This document shows positions 11,185-23,944 of a stretch of 64,000 bases of DNA, piece after piece (positions within the stretch are counted from its first letter, which is position 1; each line of letters begins with the position of its first letter). The stretch lies in assembly GCA_001051155.2 (NCBI GenBank), contig JYIP02000001.1, forward strand, positions 1-64,000, given 5' to 3'. The DNA comes from Chrysoporthe austroafricana. Taxonomy: Eukaryota; Ascomycota; Sordariomycetes; Diaporthales; Cryphonectriaceae. The position numbers and the translations under genes are program-made. The notes under the pieces were generated by a model, which ran no database searches, had not been told where the DNA came from, and saw only the letters and a list, made by a program, of their open reading frames with translations.

Positions 11185-11829
11185 CATTATATAAGCCTCC
11201 CGGTAAAGGTATAGCATTTACTTAATAAATTTATTGCGTATTTATTAAAGGATTTACTATAAATTTATTAAGCGAATTTATTACGAATTCATTTCGTTTA
11301 TAAGTTTTGCTATTATACTTATTATATATATTGCTTTTTTTATTTATTATTTCCTTTATTTGTTTTTTATTTTGCTTATTACTTGCTTTTTTTATTATTT
11401 ATTTTTCTTTTTATTTATTCTTTATTATTTATTATTTATTATTTGCTTTTTTTATTCTTTATTTTATTTCTTATTTATTTTATTTTTTTAAATAATAAAA
11501 ATATTAAATATTATTTAATAAAGAAAAAATAAAAAATAAGAAATAATAACGAAATAATTAACGAATAAAATAAAAAATAAATAAAATTTTATAATTTATT
11601 ATAAATTATTTATTCTTTATTTTTTATTATTTGCTATTTATTTCTTTTTTTATTAATTTTNNNNNNNNNNNNNNNNNNNNTTATTTATTCTTTATTTTTT
11701 ATTATTTGCTATTTATTTCTTTTTTTATTTTAAAATATAAAACGATAATTATAATTTATAAATATAATGAAAAATAAATAATATTATTAATATAAGCTTT
11801 ATTTATAAATATTATATGCCTTTTTTCTA
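11185..11829. repeat. AT-rich spacer between units A and B
   Basis: It begins with a short unique-looking stretch (11185-11290, repeated tttatta words) and then becomes T-rich low-complexity DNA. From about 11461 it repeats the start of the window. It contains the N gap. The only frame, at 11307-11495, is a Leu/Phe/Tyr composition artefact. Confidence 0.75.
11661..11680. other. Assembly gap (20 N)
   Basis: Exactly 20 N bases. The ~50 bp before it (11606-11656) and after it (11681-11730) are the same sequence, which occurs only once at the equivalent place in front of unit A. Confidence 0.98.
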
Positions 11830-12286
11830 TTTGAAAGAATAATTAGTTTTAGCTTTTTTTCCTATTTATCTTATTAATCTATTTTCTGATTAGATATACA
11901 AGCGGGTTAGAAATAATATAGAAAGTTCTTTAATCTATTAATTATTTGATTAGAATTCCGAATTAGGACTAGTATAAAATCCGTTTCGTTTTGATTAATT
12001 ATTTCAAAAAGTAAGATTTGCCTTATTAATTTTCTAAGTAAAAACTTAGAGTTTGCAATTGCAATCCTTTTAAACGTTATATAGTTCTTATATTTAGATA
12101 TATTATAGATTATATTGGATAAATAAGAAATCGAATTAAAGCGATATAAATATTTTGAAAAACGGGTTGAATATAGTTTGTATAATTTTAAAACGATTTT
12201 TTATTCTCGGTTTTTATTAATATTAAATTTTTGCTTATATAAAAAAATTATCTTTTATTTTAAGAATACTTTTATTTAAGGATAGA
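11830..12286. repeat. Left direct repeat of helicase unit B
   Basis: Homologous to 298-755 over the full length. It is more AT-rich, with many G-to-A and C-to-T changes and no large indels. Confidence 0.85.
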
Positions 12287-13319
12287 GTTAAAGTTAATTA
12301 TTTATATAGAATTCTGAATTCTGATTAATATAAACCTTTTTTCGTTTTAATTAGTTATTTCAAAAAGCGGGGCTTGCCCTATTAATTTCTAAATAAAAAT
12401 TTAAGGATTAATATTAATATAGCTTTTATTATAATTTTAAAAATAATTACAAAATAGCTATTATTCTTTATAATTTTTCTAATTATATATACGGATTCGT
12501 ATTTGCTATACGAATGTTTTATTAAGTTTGGAATAATTGAAAAGAAGCATTTTATAATTAATATAATAGCATTTAAATAATTATACGAATAGCGCGAGAT
12601 TATAAAAATATAATAGATTAATAGTAACGATAACTTAATTAATATTTTTATTAAAATAATATTAAATAGAATATTAAAATGCTTTATCGATAATAATTAG
12701 TTTATAATTTATATAAAAGGATTCGTAAATAAGCTATAAAAGGGAAAAGAAAAAGCATTATAAGAAAAGAAAAAAACTGCTAATATAAAATAGTTAATAT
12801 AGAATAACTAAAGCTATTTATTTTAATATATAAAAATAAGCTAAAATATAGCTTATATGCTAAAGCAAAAGCTATTTTTATACTTTAGCTATTGCTTATA
12901 GCTTTCTTTCTTTCTTTCCTTTTAGAGAAATATAATAATAAATAATAAATCAAACCCAATTATTATATATATAATTAAGCCTAGCTAATAAAAACCGAAA
13001 AAAAAAAAATGCAATTTTCATTCTCTATTATTCTTTATTTCGTATTATAAAATATCCTCTTCCTGGCTCAAAAATTTAGCTAAAGCTAACCTTTCCGCTA
13101 TATATTAGCTATTATATCCTTTTCTGCTTTAATATCAATCCGCAACTTAAGAATTACTATCTTATTAAGTTCGAATTCTGAAAAAAGCATATTTAGCAGC
13201 TTAAAGCCAAATTAATAGAAAAGCCGATCAATTTTCATTTATATAAAAACAAACTTATATTAATATTTATAAGCGCTTTAGCTTTATAAATAACTGGATA
13301 TATTCTATATATTTTAAAT
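12287..13319. repeat. AT-rich 3' portion of unit B
   Basis: Homologous to 756-1792 of unit A and strongly decayed. No gene is seen. A stretch near 12720-12790 differs from A and resembles the equivalent part of C. Confidence 0.6.
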
Positions 13320-13925
13320 ATATACTGGCTAATTTCGATATGCTAAATGCAATTAATATAAGCGCTATTTTGAATTTAAGGAATAAAATAGCATTCGAAA
13401 AAAGGAATTATTATATAAGCAGTATTTCCGTTACTGAACTAGCGTATATAGCTTGCAGCCTTTTGCGAATAGCAATTGTACGGATTTCGGTTTCGAAAGC
13501 TAAAGAAAGCAACGATCAAAGCTAGCATTTATCGGGCATCGATATTATGCCCTAAGAAGGCGAAATATTTGCCGAAAGGCCGAAAGCTAGAAAGCTTAAT
13601 AAAGATAGGGTTCGGCTAGATCTTTTGGAATTGTATTGCATATGCTATCCAGAAGCTCTTTTCTTATACAGGCAAAAGCTGGCCGAAAGCATTTCCGATA
13701 GCCTTTATTGATTTTTCTTTTATATTCAAGATCCAAACGCTATATAGCTTTCCGGCAAAGCCTTATAGCATATAAAACTGGAAGAAGTTATGCAATTCTT
13801 TATGCTTATCGCAATACTGAATATAGCTAGGCTAAAGCATTGCTTTAAAAAGCATAATCCGATTCCATATAAGCGGAAAGGCAATAGGGCGGGGCGAGGT
13901 AAAGACGGGCTTGCTAGTGCTAGCT
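13320..13925 (-). pseudogene. Hypothetical protein of unit B (broken copy of the 200-codon ORF)
   Basis: This is the same frame as the intact ORF in unit A at 1793-2395. The start ATG has become ATA, and several stops appear at Gln and Trp positions. Most residues are otherwise readable and conserved. Confidence 0.5.
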
Positions 13926-13989
13926 ATTATAGGCGATAAATGCTAGGGCTTTCGAGAGGAGCTTTTGAAAAGCAAGCAGCAGGCAATCG

Positions 13990-14824
13990 GTTTGCAAGCG
14001 AGATAAGCAATTCTGAATTCTAATCAGGGCCGTTACGTAATGCTAGCAGCTAGGCAAGGGCTAGGAAGCAAATGCTTGGAAACTTATTAGCGTAATAGCA
14101 AGATATAATAATAGACTTTCCTGTATATTGCGGGGGATTTTAGTAAAGGAGTTTTAAAGAAAGAAATAGCTTACCGGCAAAATAAGCAGTTCTAACTTTT
14201 AATTAAAGCCGTTATATAATGCTAGTAGCTAAGCAAGGGCTAGGAAGCAAATGCTTGGAAACTTATTAACGTAATAGCGGGACTTAATAACGAATTTTTT
14301 GGCAAAATATTAAGGATTTTAGCAAGGGATTTTGGCAGCAAGGTTCTAGAAAAAGAAATAGCTTACCGGCCAGAAAAGCACTTCTAAGCTCTAATTAAAG
14401 CCAATATGTAATACTGGCAGCTAAGCGAGGGCTAGGAAGCAAATGCTTGGAAACTTATTAGCGTAATAACAAGATATAATAACGGACTTTTTCGCATATT
14501 GCAAAAGGCTTTAGCAAAGGGGTTTTAGGGAAGGAAATAGCTTACTAGCAAGATAAGCATTTCTAGGCTTTAATTAAAGCCGTTATATAATGCTAGTAGC
14601 TAAGCGAAAGCTAAGAAGCAAATGCTTGGAAACTTATTAACGTAATAGCAAAATATAATAACGGACTTTCTCGCATATTGCGAGAGGCTTTAGCAAAGGG
14701 TTTTTGAGAAAGGAAATGGCTTACTGGCAAAATAAGCATTTCTAGGCTTTAATTAAGGCCATTACGTAATGCTAATAACTGGGCAAGGGCTAGGGAGCAA
14801 GTATTTGAAAACTTATTAACGAAA
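13990..14824. repeat. Minisatellite of unit B, left part (5 copies)
   Basis: Repeats of about 180 bp start near 14005, 14185, 14372, 14551 and 14730. The array is interrupted by element 1 and continues at 20740. Confidence 0.8.
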
Positions 14825-14829
14825 TAATA

Positions 14830-15307
14830 TATTATAAACTAGCGAACGGTTCAGGTTATAAGAATAAGCAGGATCAGTAAATCCAGGACCAATATAGTAC
14901 GGACCAAACATCTGATACAAGGAACCCACTTATCTAAGGATGCTTGGCTACCCCGGATTATATAATTAAAGGGTTAGAGTTCCCAAGTTATAATTGCCAG
15001 AATCGCTAGGCAATTGAAACGACTGAATCGCTAAAATCGCCCGACAATTCTACAATCCAGAACTGAAAAGCCGGATATATAGGATTGGGTCTTTCCTACC
15101 GATAAACGGATTTCATAATTGCTTTTCAGTTATCAATCTAAATATCAATTGGACCTTACTATTGATAATCGCTTAAGACTTATAAATATTGTAATACTTA
15201 GTAAACGTATTTTCGATATCTCAAGATTTATATTTAGTATTGCTCTTGTTAATATAAACCTTTTCAGCTTTATAGCATATTTCGGGATTGCTGCAGCGTT
15301 TATAATA
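14830..15307 (+). repeat. 5' LTR of element 1
   Basis: 478 bp, with the same length as the 3' LTR. The two differ only by scattered transitions. Confidence 0.92.
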
Positions 15308-15368
15308 TTTTGATAATTCTTATTCAAGAACGGTTTAATATATACCCTTTGAGCAATACCGAAAATAC

Positions 15369-18300
15369 AATAGCGCCCTAAACTCTATTTTCTTCTAGCA
15401 ACCAAGCCCTTTAGGAAAAAGCCCCGACTATTCTTTCCAATAAATAGCTATAGCAATAAAATATAGCCTTTTATTAATAGCTCGAAGAAATCAAAAATAA
15501 GGTTATTCGCCTTAACGCTCTTTAGTAGGCCAAGACTTTCAAGCTTGATAAGCCTAAACCTTATAAAGGCATTCGGGGAGACTTTCAGGCCTTCTTGATA
15601 TAATTCAAAGCCTATTTCAAGCATTACGGGACCCAGTTCAGAACCGTTTACGATAAGATCGATTTCGCAAGAAGCCGCTTTGAAAAGACAGCTTTTCAGT
15701 AATAGGAACTTACTCTTCGCGATTACCTGGATAACGATAATACGCTTCGTTCCGAAAATACCAAACGCATTTTCCAGCATTATTCCAATTTCGAAAAAGC
15801 TCTTATCAAGACTTTTGGAAACCCGGACGAACGACATACTGCAGTACGGCAGCTAGAAATACTGCAATAGACCGGCTCGGCTACAAACTATACGGCCAAA
15901 TTCCGGCAAATCGTTACTTATCTCGATTACGAAAATAAACCCCTTATGAATGCCTATTATGCGGGATTTAAGGAAAAAGTTAAGGACGAACTTTATAAAG
16001 AAAACCAATCCGAGAAACTTAGCGAGTTTATCAATAAGGCAATCCGTATCGATAATCAATTCTATAAACGGTACTAATAACGACAGAAAAACTATAACTA
16101 TACCCCAAAATACCAACCCAATTCCGGAAGGCATAAGTTCTTGCAGAAAAATCGGAATAGTATAGCCTATTCGGGCATTACGTACGCTAGACCTATAGAA
16201 CTAGATGCCCTTATGCGAGAGCAATGCAAAGGAATTACTTATTATAATTGCGGCAAGAAAGGATATATCGCTTGCAACTGTTATTAGGAAAAGAAGAAGC
16301 GAGAATAAAAGCTAGTCCCGGAAAAATAGATTAGCATCGCCCAATAATAAAAGCCCAATTAGCTAAGCAATAATATCCAATAAGAGCAAGTAACGGACTC
16401 TGGTTATAGCAGTACGAGCTGGACAGCCTGCTACTAAAATCATTGCTTATTGTATTTCTCAGAAAAGGAAAGCTTAGGATAGTTCCTATGCAGACTTAAA
16501 GGATAACGACAACTCGCTATAAGAAGAAAAAGCCTATTTTATAATACGGCTATAAATAATAGCGATTCGGATTGCTCGAATAACTCGCTAGATATTACGG
16601 AAGAAGATTTAGGAAAATTCCCTTTAAAAACGTATTTCGATTAATAATAGGAAAAGGCAGTAAAAGAAGAACTTAGTATACAAGTACTAATATCCAGCGC
16701 CACGCTTAACGGAACGACGCTGCAAGACAGATAGCTAAATAACTTGCTAACCCAAACATTCGAAAAAGAATCTGTCGGGGAAACAGGAAAGCCGGTTACT
16801 CGGCCCCCCAGATAGGATTATTCCAGAAACCGTAACTGGATAACTAGGTATACGAGGATAGAATACCTCGTATACGGGCTTACTCTGAAAGAACTTCTCT
16901 AAGGCATTCCGTTCCAAAACGGCGGATACAGACCCCAAGAGGATAGAAAGATCAATCACTTATACTTTCGTTACTATAAACTTGCCTGGATATATTATAT
17001 ATATTATAATTGCTAGATATATTTTAACGAGAAAGTCAAATATAATTGGTTCCCAATCAGGGAATAAGACCAATTAATCCAACCTATTATAGAATCCCAA
17101 AGGAAATACAGGAAAGTCTTGCATATCGAATACAGTAACGCTTCCATTGGACTACCCGACAATTGTCTATAGAAATATATTTAAGGAAGAACAATATAGG
17201 AATAATATTACGTATCGGCATATTCTATCCATATGCAAGATAAGGCTAAGGAATAGCACTATTTGCAAAAAGCCGAGAAGGCAAAGCAGCATGCCTAAAG
17301 CCAAGCAAGAAGATTGGCGAAGCAAGCAGCGAAACAAGCACAGAATGACCTAAAAAGAAAGGATCGCTTATAAAAGGATAATAGCCGATCAGGATTACAA
17401 GATCCCTATGCGCTATTACAAAAAACAATAAAGAATATATTATTTTGGATGCATATATTAACAGGCAATATTATAGCGCACTATTAAATAGTAGCGCATA
17501 AGGAAATTTCATCTTGCCAGAAATCGTTAATAGGAAACGAATTCCTTGGATGCAGAAAAAGGATCTTTATAGACTTAGTACTATAGAAAGAAAAGCAATC
17601 GCATATAACTTCGGTACAATCGATATGGAAACTAATTACTTATTTGTCTTAATCCAAAGCCTTATAACGAAAATCACTTTCGATATTACAAATACGGCAT
17701 AGCATAAGCTAATCTTAGGAATATTTTGGCTCAAGGAATATAACTTTCATATCGATTGGATTACTAGCCAGATTTTATAAGAACTAGCCGTACTTACTGA
17801 AAGGGTTGCAATTAACGAAAAAGGGAAAATCCTAATTACTGAAAATAATATCGGAAGCATGCGCTCAAATAGGCTTAGATATATCCCTAAGGCAAATATA
17901 CTTGCCGAATAATAGGGAAAGGTTACGGGCATTTCGAACTTACTAATACGGGTTAAGGACGAATTAAGAATTCAAGCAACTAGCGATTAGCAAAAGACTA
18001 ATCCGGCGCAAAGCGTTACGAAACCATACGGATTATGGAACTATAAAAAGGTTCAGCTTCTAGCATGGTAAATACAAGAAAACTACGAAAAGAAATTCGA
18101 ACTTACAAATAATAAACACCCGAAGCCACTAGAAACCAAGATATATAGACAAAAAAAGGAAGCAATAACGAAAAGAAACCAAAAAATATAACCCCTGAAA
18201 AACAAGACGAGTATATCAGAATAACGCATAATGCACCCGCATATAGATATCAAGGAATTAGAGCTATATACGAAAGAATCAAGAGATATTGGAACCCTTT

Positions 18301-19570
18301 AGGATTAAAGAAAAGAATCGAAAAAATCTTACAAGAATACAATAGCTGCAAGAAGAATAAGATCGAATACTATAAGCCTTATAGATTGTTCCAATCGCTT
18401 CCTATCCCGGAAGCAGTTTGGCAATCTATTAGCTAGGATTTCATTACCAAGCTACCTTTTTCACGAGAACTCTTAATTAAAGTGCAATATAATAGCATTC
18501 TAGTAATAGTTTGCAGACTGAGCAAATATGCTTATTTCTTCCCATATAAAGAAAGCAGCATAGCAGAAGACCTTGCGTATACATTCTTGAAAACGGTTAT
18601 AGCTAATTATAGCATGCTCAAAGAAATTATTTCTGATAGAAATAGGAAATTTGCGTTAAATTTCTGGATTTCGTTTACGAAATTACTCGGAATATAACAA
18701 AAGATATCCATAGCATTCTATTTACAAACGGATAGGCAAACAGAACGAATAAACCAAATTATCAAATAATACTTATAGCATTATATAAATTACGAATAAA
18801 ATAATTGGGTAGACTTGCTGCCTCTAATACAGTTCGCATATAATAGCGCAAATACAAGTACGATAAAGAAATTACTATTCTACGCATTATATAGCTATAA
18901 CCCGACAGCCTATTACGACAAGTTATTAAGAGCAAATACGGAAATAGCAGAAAAACGAATTAAGAAAATCAAAAGGGTATAGAAAGAATTGCAAGAGGAA
19001 CTAAAATTTATACAAGAAAGGATAACCCGAAATGCCAATTCCAAGAGAATTGAAAGATTAATTCTGCAAGAAGGAGATAAAGTCTATCTCGTTTGACGAA
19101 AAGAATATATTAAAATAACCAGACCCTCTTACTTACTGGATTACAAAAAACTCGGACTATTCAAGATTCTGAGAAAAATCTCAGATATCAATTTCGAACT
19201 TGCATTACTTTACGGAATAAGAATCTACCCGGTCTTCTATATCTCATTCCTTGAACTTGCATTCAAAATAGCCAGAACAGACAATATAGTATAAGCAGAA
19301 AATAACGAACCAGAATACGAAATAGAACGAATCCTTAAGTATCGAGGACTAATAAACTATAGAGAATACTTAATCAAATGGAAAGGCTATTACTTAAGCG
19401 AAAACAATTAGAAGCTAATTAAGAACCTGGCTAATGCGAAATAAGCATTCCAGGTTTACTGGAAAAAGCAGCTACCAGGATACGAAAACTCTCCCAATAA
19501 AAACAAACCAGCCAGTCAAACAAGCCCTACCAGGAAATCCGCTATAGTACTAACGCAAACAAAACCCTAA
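15369..19570 (+). pseudogene. Gag-pol remnant of element 1 (RT and RNase H deleted)
   Basis: The plus-strand frame holds a Ty3-type Gag capsid (about 15500-16075; block NPDERHTAVRQLE then DYENKPLMNAYY). A CCHC knuckle near 16240 reads YNCGKKGYIACNC, with the His replaced by Tyr. A degenerate retropepsin lies near 17490 (GNFILPEIVN downstream of the lost D-S/T-G). The integrase runs from about 18230 (CKKNK zinc part; core motifs SDRNRKF near 18640 and QTDRQTER near 18725). The chromodomain-like end near 19315-19390 reads YEIERILKY...EYLIKWKGY. The protease-RT linker joins directly to pre-integrase sequence near 18150, so about 1.5 kb with RT/RNase H is absent compared with element 2. The start codon aligned to element 2 is ATA. 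Many TAG/TAA stops are present. Confidence 0.85.
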
Positions 19571-19589
19571 GAACTACCTATAGAACGAT

Positions 19590-20094
19590 TAATAGATTTG
19601 GTAATCTCGGAATCAGATATAATAAAATTAACAGAATCTCAGTCTACCCCCTTAAATTCCTGCAATAAGGAATCAGGGAAAACCTTAGGAAGCGGACCCG
19701 ACAGAACGGCAAGAACCGCAGCTTCCTTTTCGGCTTCTTTACGCTTAATGCGGTCCAGCTCCTCTATATGCGTAATACCTCGATAAAGCGTACGCTTTAT
19801 CTTTTCGGACTATATCCGCTTTTAATAACGCAAACGATCCATTTCAGATATAGCTTAATAGAGCCGACCCTCTGTAGCCTCCATTTCGTTCTCAAATTTG
19901 CGATACTAGCGCGCAATATTTTCCAGCTCGGCAGGAAAAGGCCCCAAGATATCGTATCGAGAACGGCCCAGGCGAACATATTCGACATAGCGAGAGGAAT
20001 CGTTAGGAGAAACCTGATAAGATGCTAGACCCCGCCCCTCGCAATAAAAACAGATTGGCATCTCAATATAGTTTAAAAGAATCCGTAAGGCCAA
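19590..20094 (-). pseudogene. Antisense Cys-rich coiled-coil ORF of element 1 (degenerate)
   Basis: Lies between pol and the 3' LTR on the opposite strand to gag-pol. It is homologous to the antisense frames in elements 2 (46881-47351) and 4 (51852-52322). The likely conserved ATG is at 20061, with an upstream in-frame ATG at 20094. Only two of the six N-terminal cysteines remain; others are Tyr. The charged, Glu/Lys-rich helix region follows. Confidence 0.7.
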
Positions 20095-20256
20095 AGCAGT
20101 ACGCTTAACCGAATTCGAGATAAAAGAATTCTTGGAACGGGATTTCTTAACTCTACCCGATATAATAAATTAGGAAAGTATAATCCGAAATAAGAATGTT
20201 AAACAGGATTATTTACAGAAAATCTTTAAAGACAAAGATTGCAAGGAAAGAAATAA

Positions 20257-20734
20257 TATTATAAACTAGCGAACGGTTCAGGTTACAAGAATAGGCAGGA
20301 TCAATAAATCCAGGACTAATATAGTACGGACCAAATATTTAATACAAAGAACCTACTTATCTAAGGATGCTTGGCTATCCCGGATTATATAATTAGGGGG
20401 TTAAGGTTCCCAAGTTACAATTGCCAGAATCGCTAGGCGATTGAAACGACTGAATCGCTAGAATCGCCCGACGATTCTACAATCCAGAACTGAAGAGCCG
20501 GGTATATAGGATTAGGTCTTTCTTACCGATAGACAGATTTCATAATTGCTTTTCAGTTATTAATCTAAATATCAATTAGACCCTATTATTGATAGTCGTT
20601 TAAGACTTATAAATATTGTAATACTTAGTAAACGTATTTTCGATATCTCAAGATTTATATTTAGTACCGCTCTTATTAATATAAACCTCTTCAGCTCTGC
20701 AGCATATCTCGGGATTGCTGCAGCGTTTATAATA
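20257..20734 (+). repeat. 3' LTR of element 1
   Basis: 478 bp. It is followed directly by the TSD TAATA and by continuation of the unit B minisatellite. Confidence 0.92.
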
Positions 20735-20739
20735 TAATA

Positions 20740-21130
20740 GGATATAATAACGAACTTTCCGATAGATTGCCAGAGATTTTGGCAAAAGGATTTTGGGGAA
20801 ATAAGTAACTTATTAGCGATATAAGCATTTCTGAGCTTTAATCAGAGCTATTACGCAATATTAGCAGCTAGGCAGAATATAAGAAAGTAATAACAAAAAC
20901 CTTAAGGGCAAGTTAGCGGGATAAGATAAGGGATTTAAGTTTTGAAAAGGGAAAAAGAAACAGGGATTTTGGGAAAGTATGCGATTAATAAGCGGCATAC
21001 CGTAAAAAAAAAATAGCTCTAATTTCTGATCAGCCTAGCTTTGCAATTCTAGCAGCTAAGCAGAATATAAAAAAGTAATAGCAAAAACCCTAAGAGCAAA
21101 TTAGCGGGATAAGACGAAAGAGCTCGCTAG
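20740..21130. repeat. Minisatellite of unit B, right part (2 copies)
   Basis: Continues the array interrupted by element 1. Units start near 20822 and 21018 and are of the G-rich variant type seen at the end of the arrays. Confidence 0.8.
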
Positions 21131-21399
21131 CAAGCTAACGAAAGGTAAAAAGGAAATATCCCGGCAAGTTTGCAAAACTTAAAAAAGAAACTTCTTATAA
21201 ACGGGCAAGAAATAGAAATAAAAGGCTTAAATGCTTAGCAGCAAATAAATTGCTATAAACTAATTTGCTATATACGAATAACTAATTTGTTCCGATTCGA
21301 ATTTGCAAATAATTCTTACTGCTAATAATCTGTATATGCTTGTAAATTATTCGATTTTATAATTCGAAATTGCGATATGCTGCTTAAATGCGATAGCAT

Positions 21400-23570
21400 A
21401 AATATTTATTATCGCTAGCTTTCTGGATCTTTTCCTAACCTTTTCTGAAAATTAAAACTAATCCGGCTTGCAATATACGTTTTACCGATCGCTAGCCCTG
21501 CTTTTACTCGCATTCTTTCTTTGCATTCAGCTATTATTTTGGTAAAGGATTCCAAATTCAATCCGCTTGCTTTTCTTTTTTCTTCCTATATTATAGCTAT
21601 TAGCGATCGGAACTTAAAATATCGAATAGCAAAAGAAAAAAGCTTGCTAACCTTGCGGATATCCCAATATTATCTTTCGAAAAAGCCCGGGCAAAGCTGC
21701 TTGGCAACCCAGAAATTCCTTGCCTTGCTCGTTTTAATATAGCCCCTTTTTAACATATTAACTCTTTTCAAGCGGTAATAAACGAGATTTACGAAATATT
21801 AAACGAAATAGAATAACGGCGCTTTACGATACCGGCTAGGAAAGCCCGATTAGTTTCCTAAATGCTTAGCCCGGCAAAATATACAGCTTTATTTCGATAG
21901 CATTTCTATATAGCCTTTAATCTAAACCGGATTATTATAAATTCGGTTAGTAATAATTATTTTCCGATTAATCCGAAAATATTAGCAAACCGCTTAAATT
22001 ATTTCGATTTGGAACTACTTAACCTTTTACTAGCTAATATAATTACTATATTCCGCTATTTCTTTCCCGATATTACCTTTTACTCGCAGCTATGCAATAA
22101 TTCAGACTAGCTTTTCAATTAAACTATGCTTAATAAGATCTATTGGATCTATATTATATTTGCGCTTTACAATATCGAGGCCTTTATCTTATAGCGCGAA
22201 TAGATTACGGATATAGCCCTAATAGGTCTAATCCGATAGCAGCTTATAGATTTAACTTACTAGATTTGGATACCGAATTGGATTTTCAATCTTGAAAGCC
22301 GTTCTATTCTATATTTTCGAAATAAATACGGGCTTGAAATATGCTAAGCGATTTTCTTTTATATTCGCTCGCATTATTAGTTTATAGCTATATACGATTA
22401 CTATTGCTATGCTATTCAGATATTCGATTCTCTGCTAGCTAGCAAAGATAAATTCCGGCAGATTATTATAAAGCTTATCGAATAGCATTTGATAGCAATA
22501 AATAAGCTGCCGGTTAATAAAGCTCTAGACTATTGCTATATACTTACTTTCTTCCAAAAAGACGGATAGAATTGCGGCTTGCATATAGCGAATAATTTGC
22601 GATTTTTTTTCCGGGAACCCGAAAAGCAGCATAGCAGGGAATTTACGGACTAATAGCGATTTGCTTTATGCACGAGTACGAATAGCAAGCTGCTACTCTA
22701 GCGCTATATCGAAAAGGCATTTCTAGTTGCTATCCGCTTTAAGCTCGGCGCGCCCGGAAAGATCTTGCAAGCGAACGAATTCCTTATAAAAACTTTGGAT
22801 AACTAGTAACGCGATAGCAAAAAGAATTTAGCCAATATACAGCTTTCGGATCGGGCGAAAAGTATTTAAATCGATTCGATAAGTATGCGGCTAATAAACC
22901 CGGGGGTTATAGAATTCAGTCCGTAAATAGCTAATCGGATCCGTAGCCCGTTCTCGCTTATGCTAGCCTAGCCTATTGCAATAGAATAGCGAATCCTTTT
23001 GCCGATCCCGATATTCGAAGCCGGAAGCTTTCGCTCGCAATTACTAGGGGCGATAACAGGTATCGAAAAATACCCTAGCTTTAGGAAAGGCATAATATAA
23101 GTCGAGATTTCGAGAAAGGGCTATATAGCTATTTTGCTTTCGGGTCTTCCCCCTTTTACGCTTACTGCCGAAACTTTTGCTAAGCCCGGGGTATTTGATT
23201 AGCCCTTGCCCGTTTACGGTATGCCGTTCGCAAGCTCGGTATGCATTTTTCCGCGAAATTCCGTATAGAATTCGCTGCAAAGGTTTCCAATAAATTTCGA
23301 AACTATACCTAGTATCGATATTCTAATTGCTAGGCTTAATTTATCGAAATAGCCCAAAAGGCTATCGCAAGCTTTAAATAGCAAGGATATTGCTTAGCGG
23401 GCGATAGCGAAATCGATATCTCAGATAAGTTTCGGCAATGCATTACTATCGAAGTCGGTAAGTACGGGTAGCGATATATCGATAGCAAGCAGAGCTTCGA
23501 CCGAAATCCGAAAATTAATACCGGGATAAGCTTTTCGCTTGCTATTTCCTATACTAGTTTCAGACCCGTT
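21400..23570 (-). pseudogene. Unrecognised basic protein, second gene of unit B (degenerate)
   Basis: Full-length homologue of 3590-5760 with more stops. The Lys/Arg-rich zone after the C-x2-C pair is still visible in the open piece 23044-23280. The function is unknown. Confidence 0.45.
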
Positions 23571-23944
23571 TTGCTAGCCAATGCCGATATAAAAGCCCGA
23601 TTTCGAAAAATGGCAAGCGGTACTAAATAGGCTAGCGGGAAGAATAAGCAATGCCTTGCAGCAAGAATAAAAGGCTGAAATACGGGAATAAAAAGCGGAT
23701 ATACGGGAAGGCAAGAAGCCCGCTTAAATATTAGGGAACCGGCTATAAAGCCGGAAAGAAAATATTAAGGCAGTAATAAATATAGCAAGCTTAATAAATT
23801 GAAAAGCCGAAAGTTAGTAAGCAAGCTTGCATTATATTTTTGCTATTTATCTTGGGCTTAATAGTTTTTTATAGAAATTCGCTACGCTATATCTTTAATT
23901 AGGCTTTCCTGGACTTGGCTTGCTATAGAAATCGATTTATTTCT

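Larger units (their letters stand above)
14830..20734 (+). mobile_element. LTR element 1: Ty3/Gypsy chromodomain element lacking reverse transcriptase
   Basis: 5,905 bp with two 478-bp LTRs (14830-15307 and 20257-20734). The ends are TATTATAAAC...GTTTATAATA, a perfect 10-bp inverted repeat. The 5-bp target duplication is TAATA (14825-14829 and 20735-20739). Removing one copy of the TSD and the element restores the minisatellite sequence seen in unit A apart from RIP-type changes. It is inserted inside that minisatellite. Gag, protease, integrase and chromodomain remnants are present, but the RT/RNase H block is missing. Confidence 0.93.

Noticed and set aside
11307..11495. 62-codon Leu/Phe/Tyr-rich frame
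   Set aside because: Pure low-complexity T-rich DNA; not a membrane protein gene.
15448..15837. Open frame on the minus strand (129 codons) at the 5' end of element 1, with counterparts at 40943-41401 and 50227-50538
   Set aside because: It lies antisense to Gag and its leader in every element. The sense frame has Gag motifs, and the antisense openness follows from its codon pattern.
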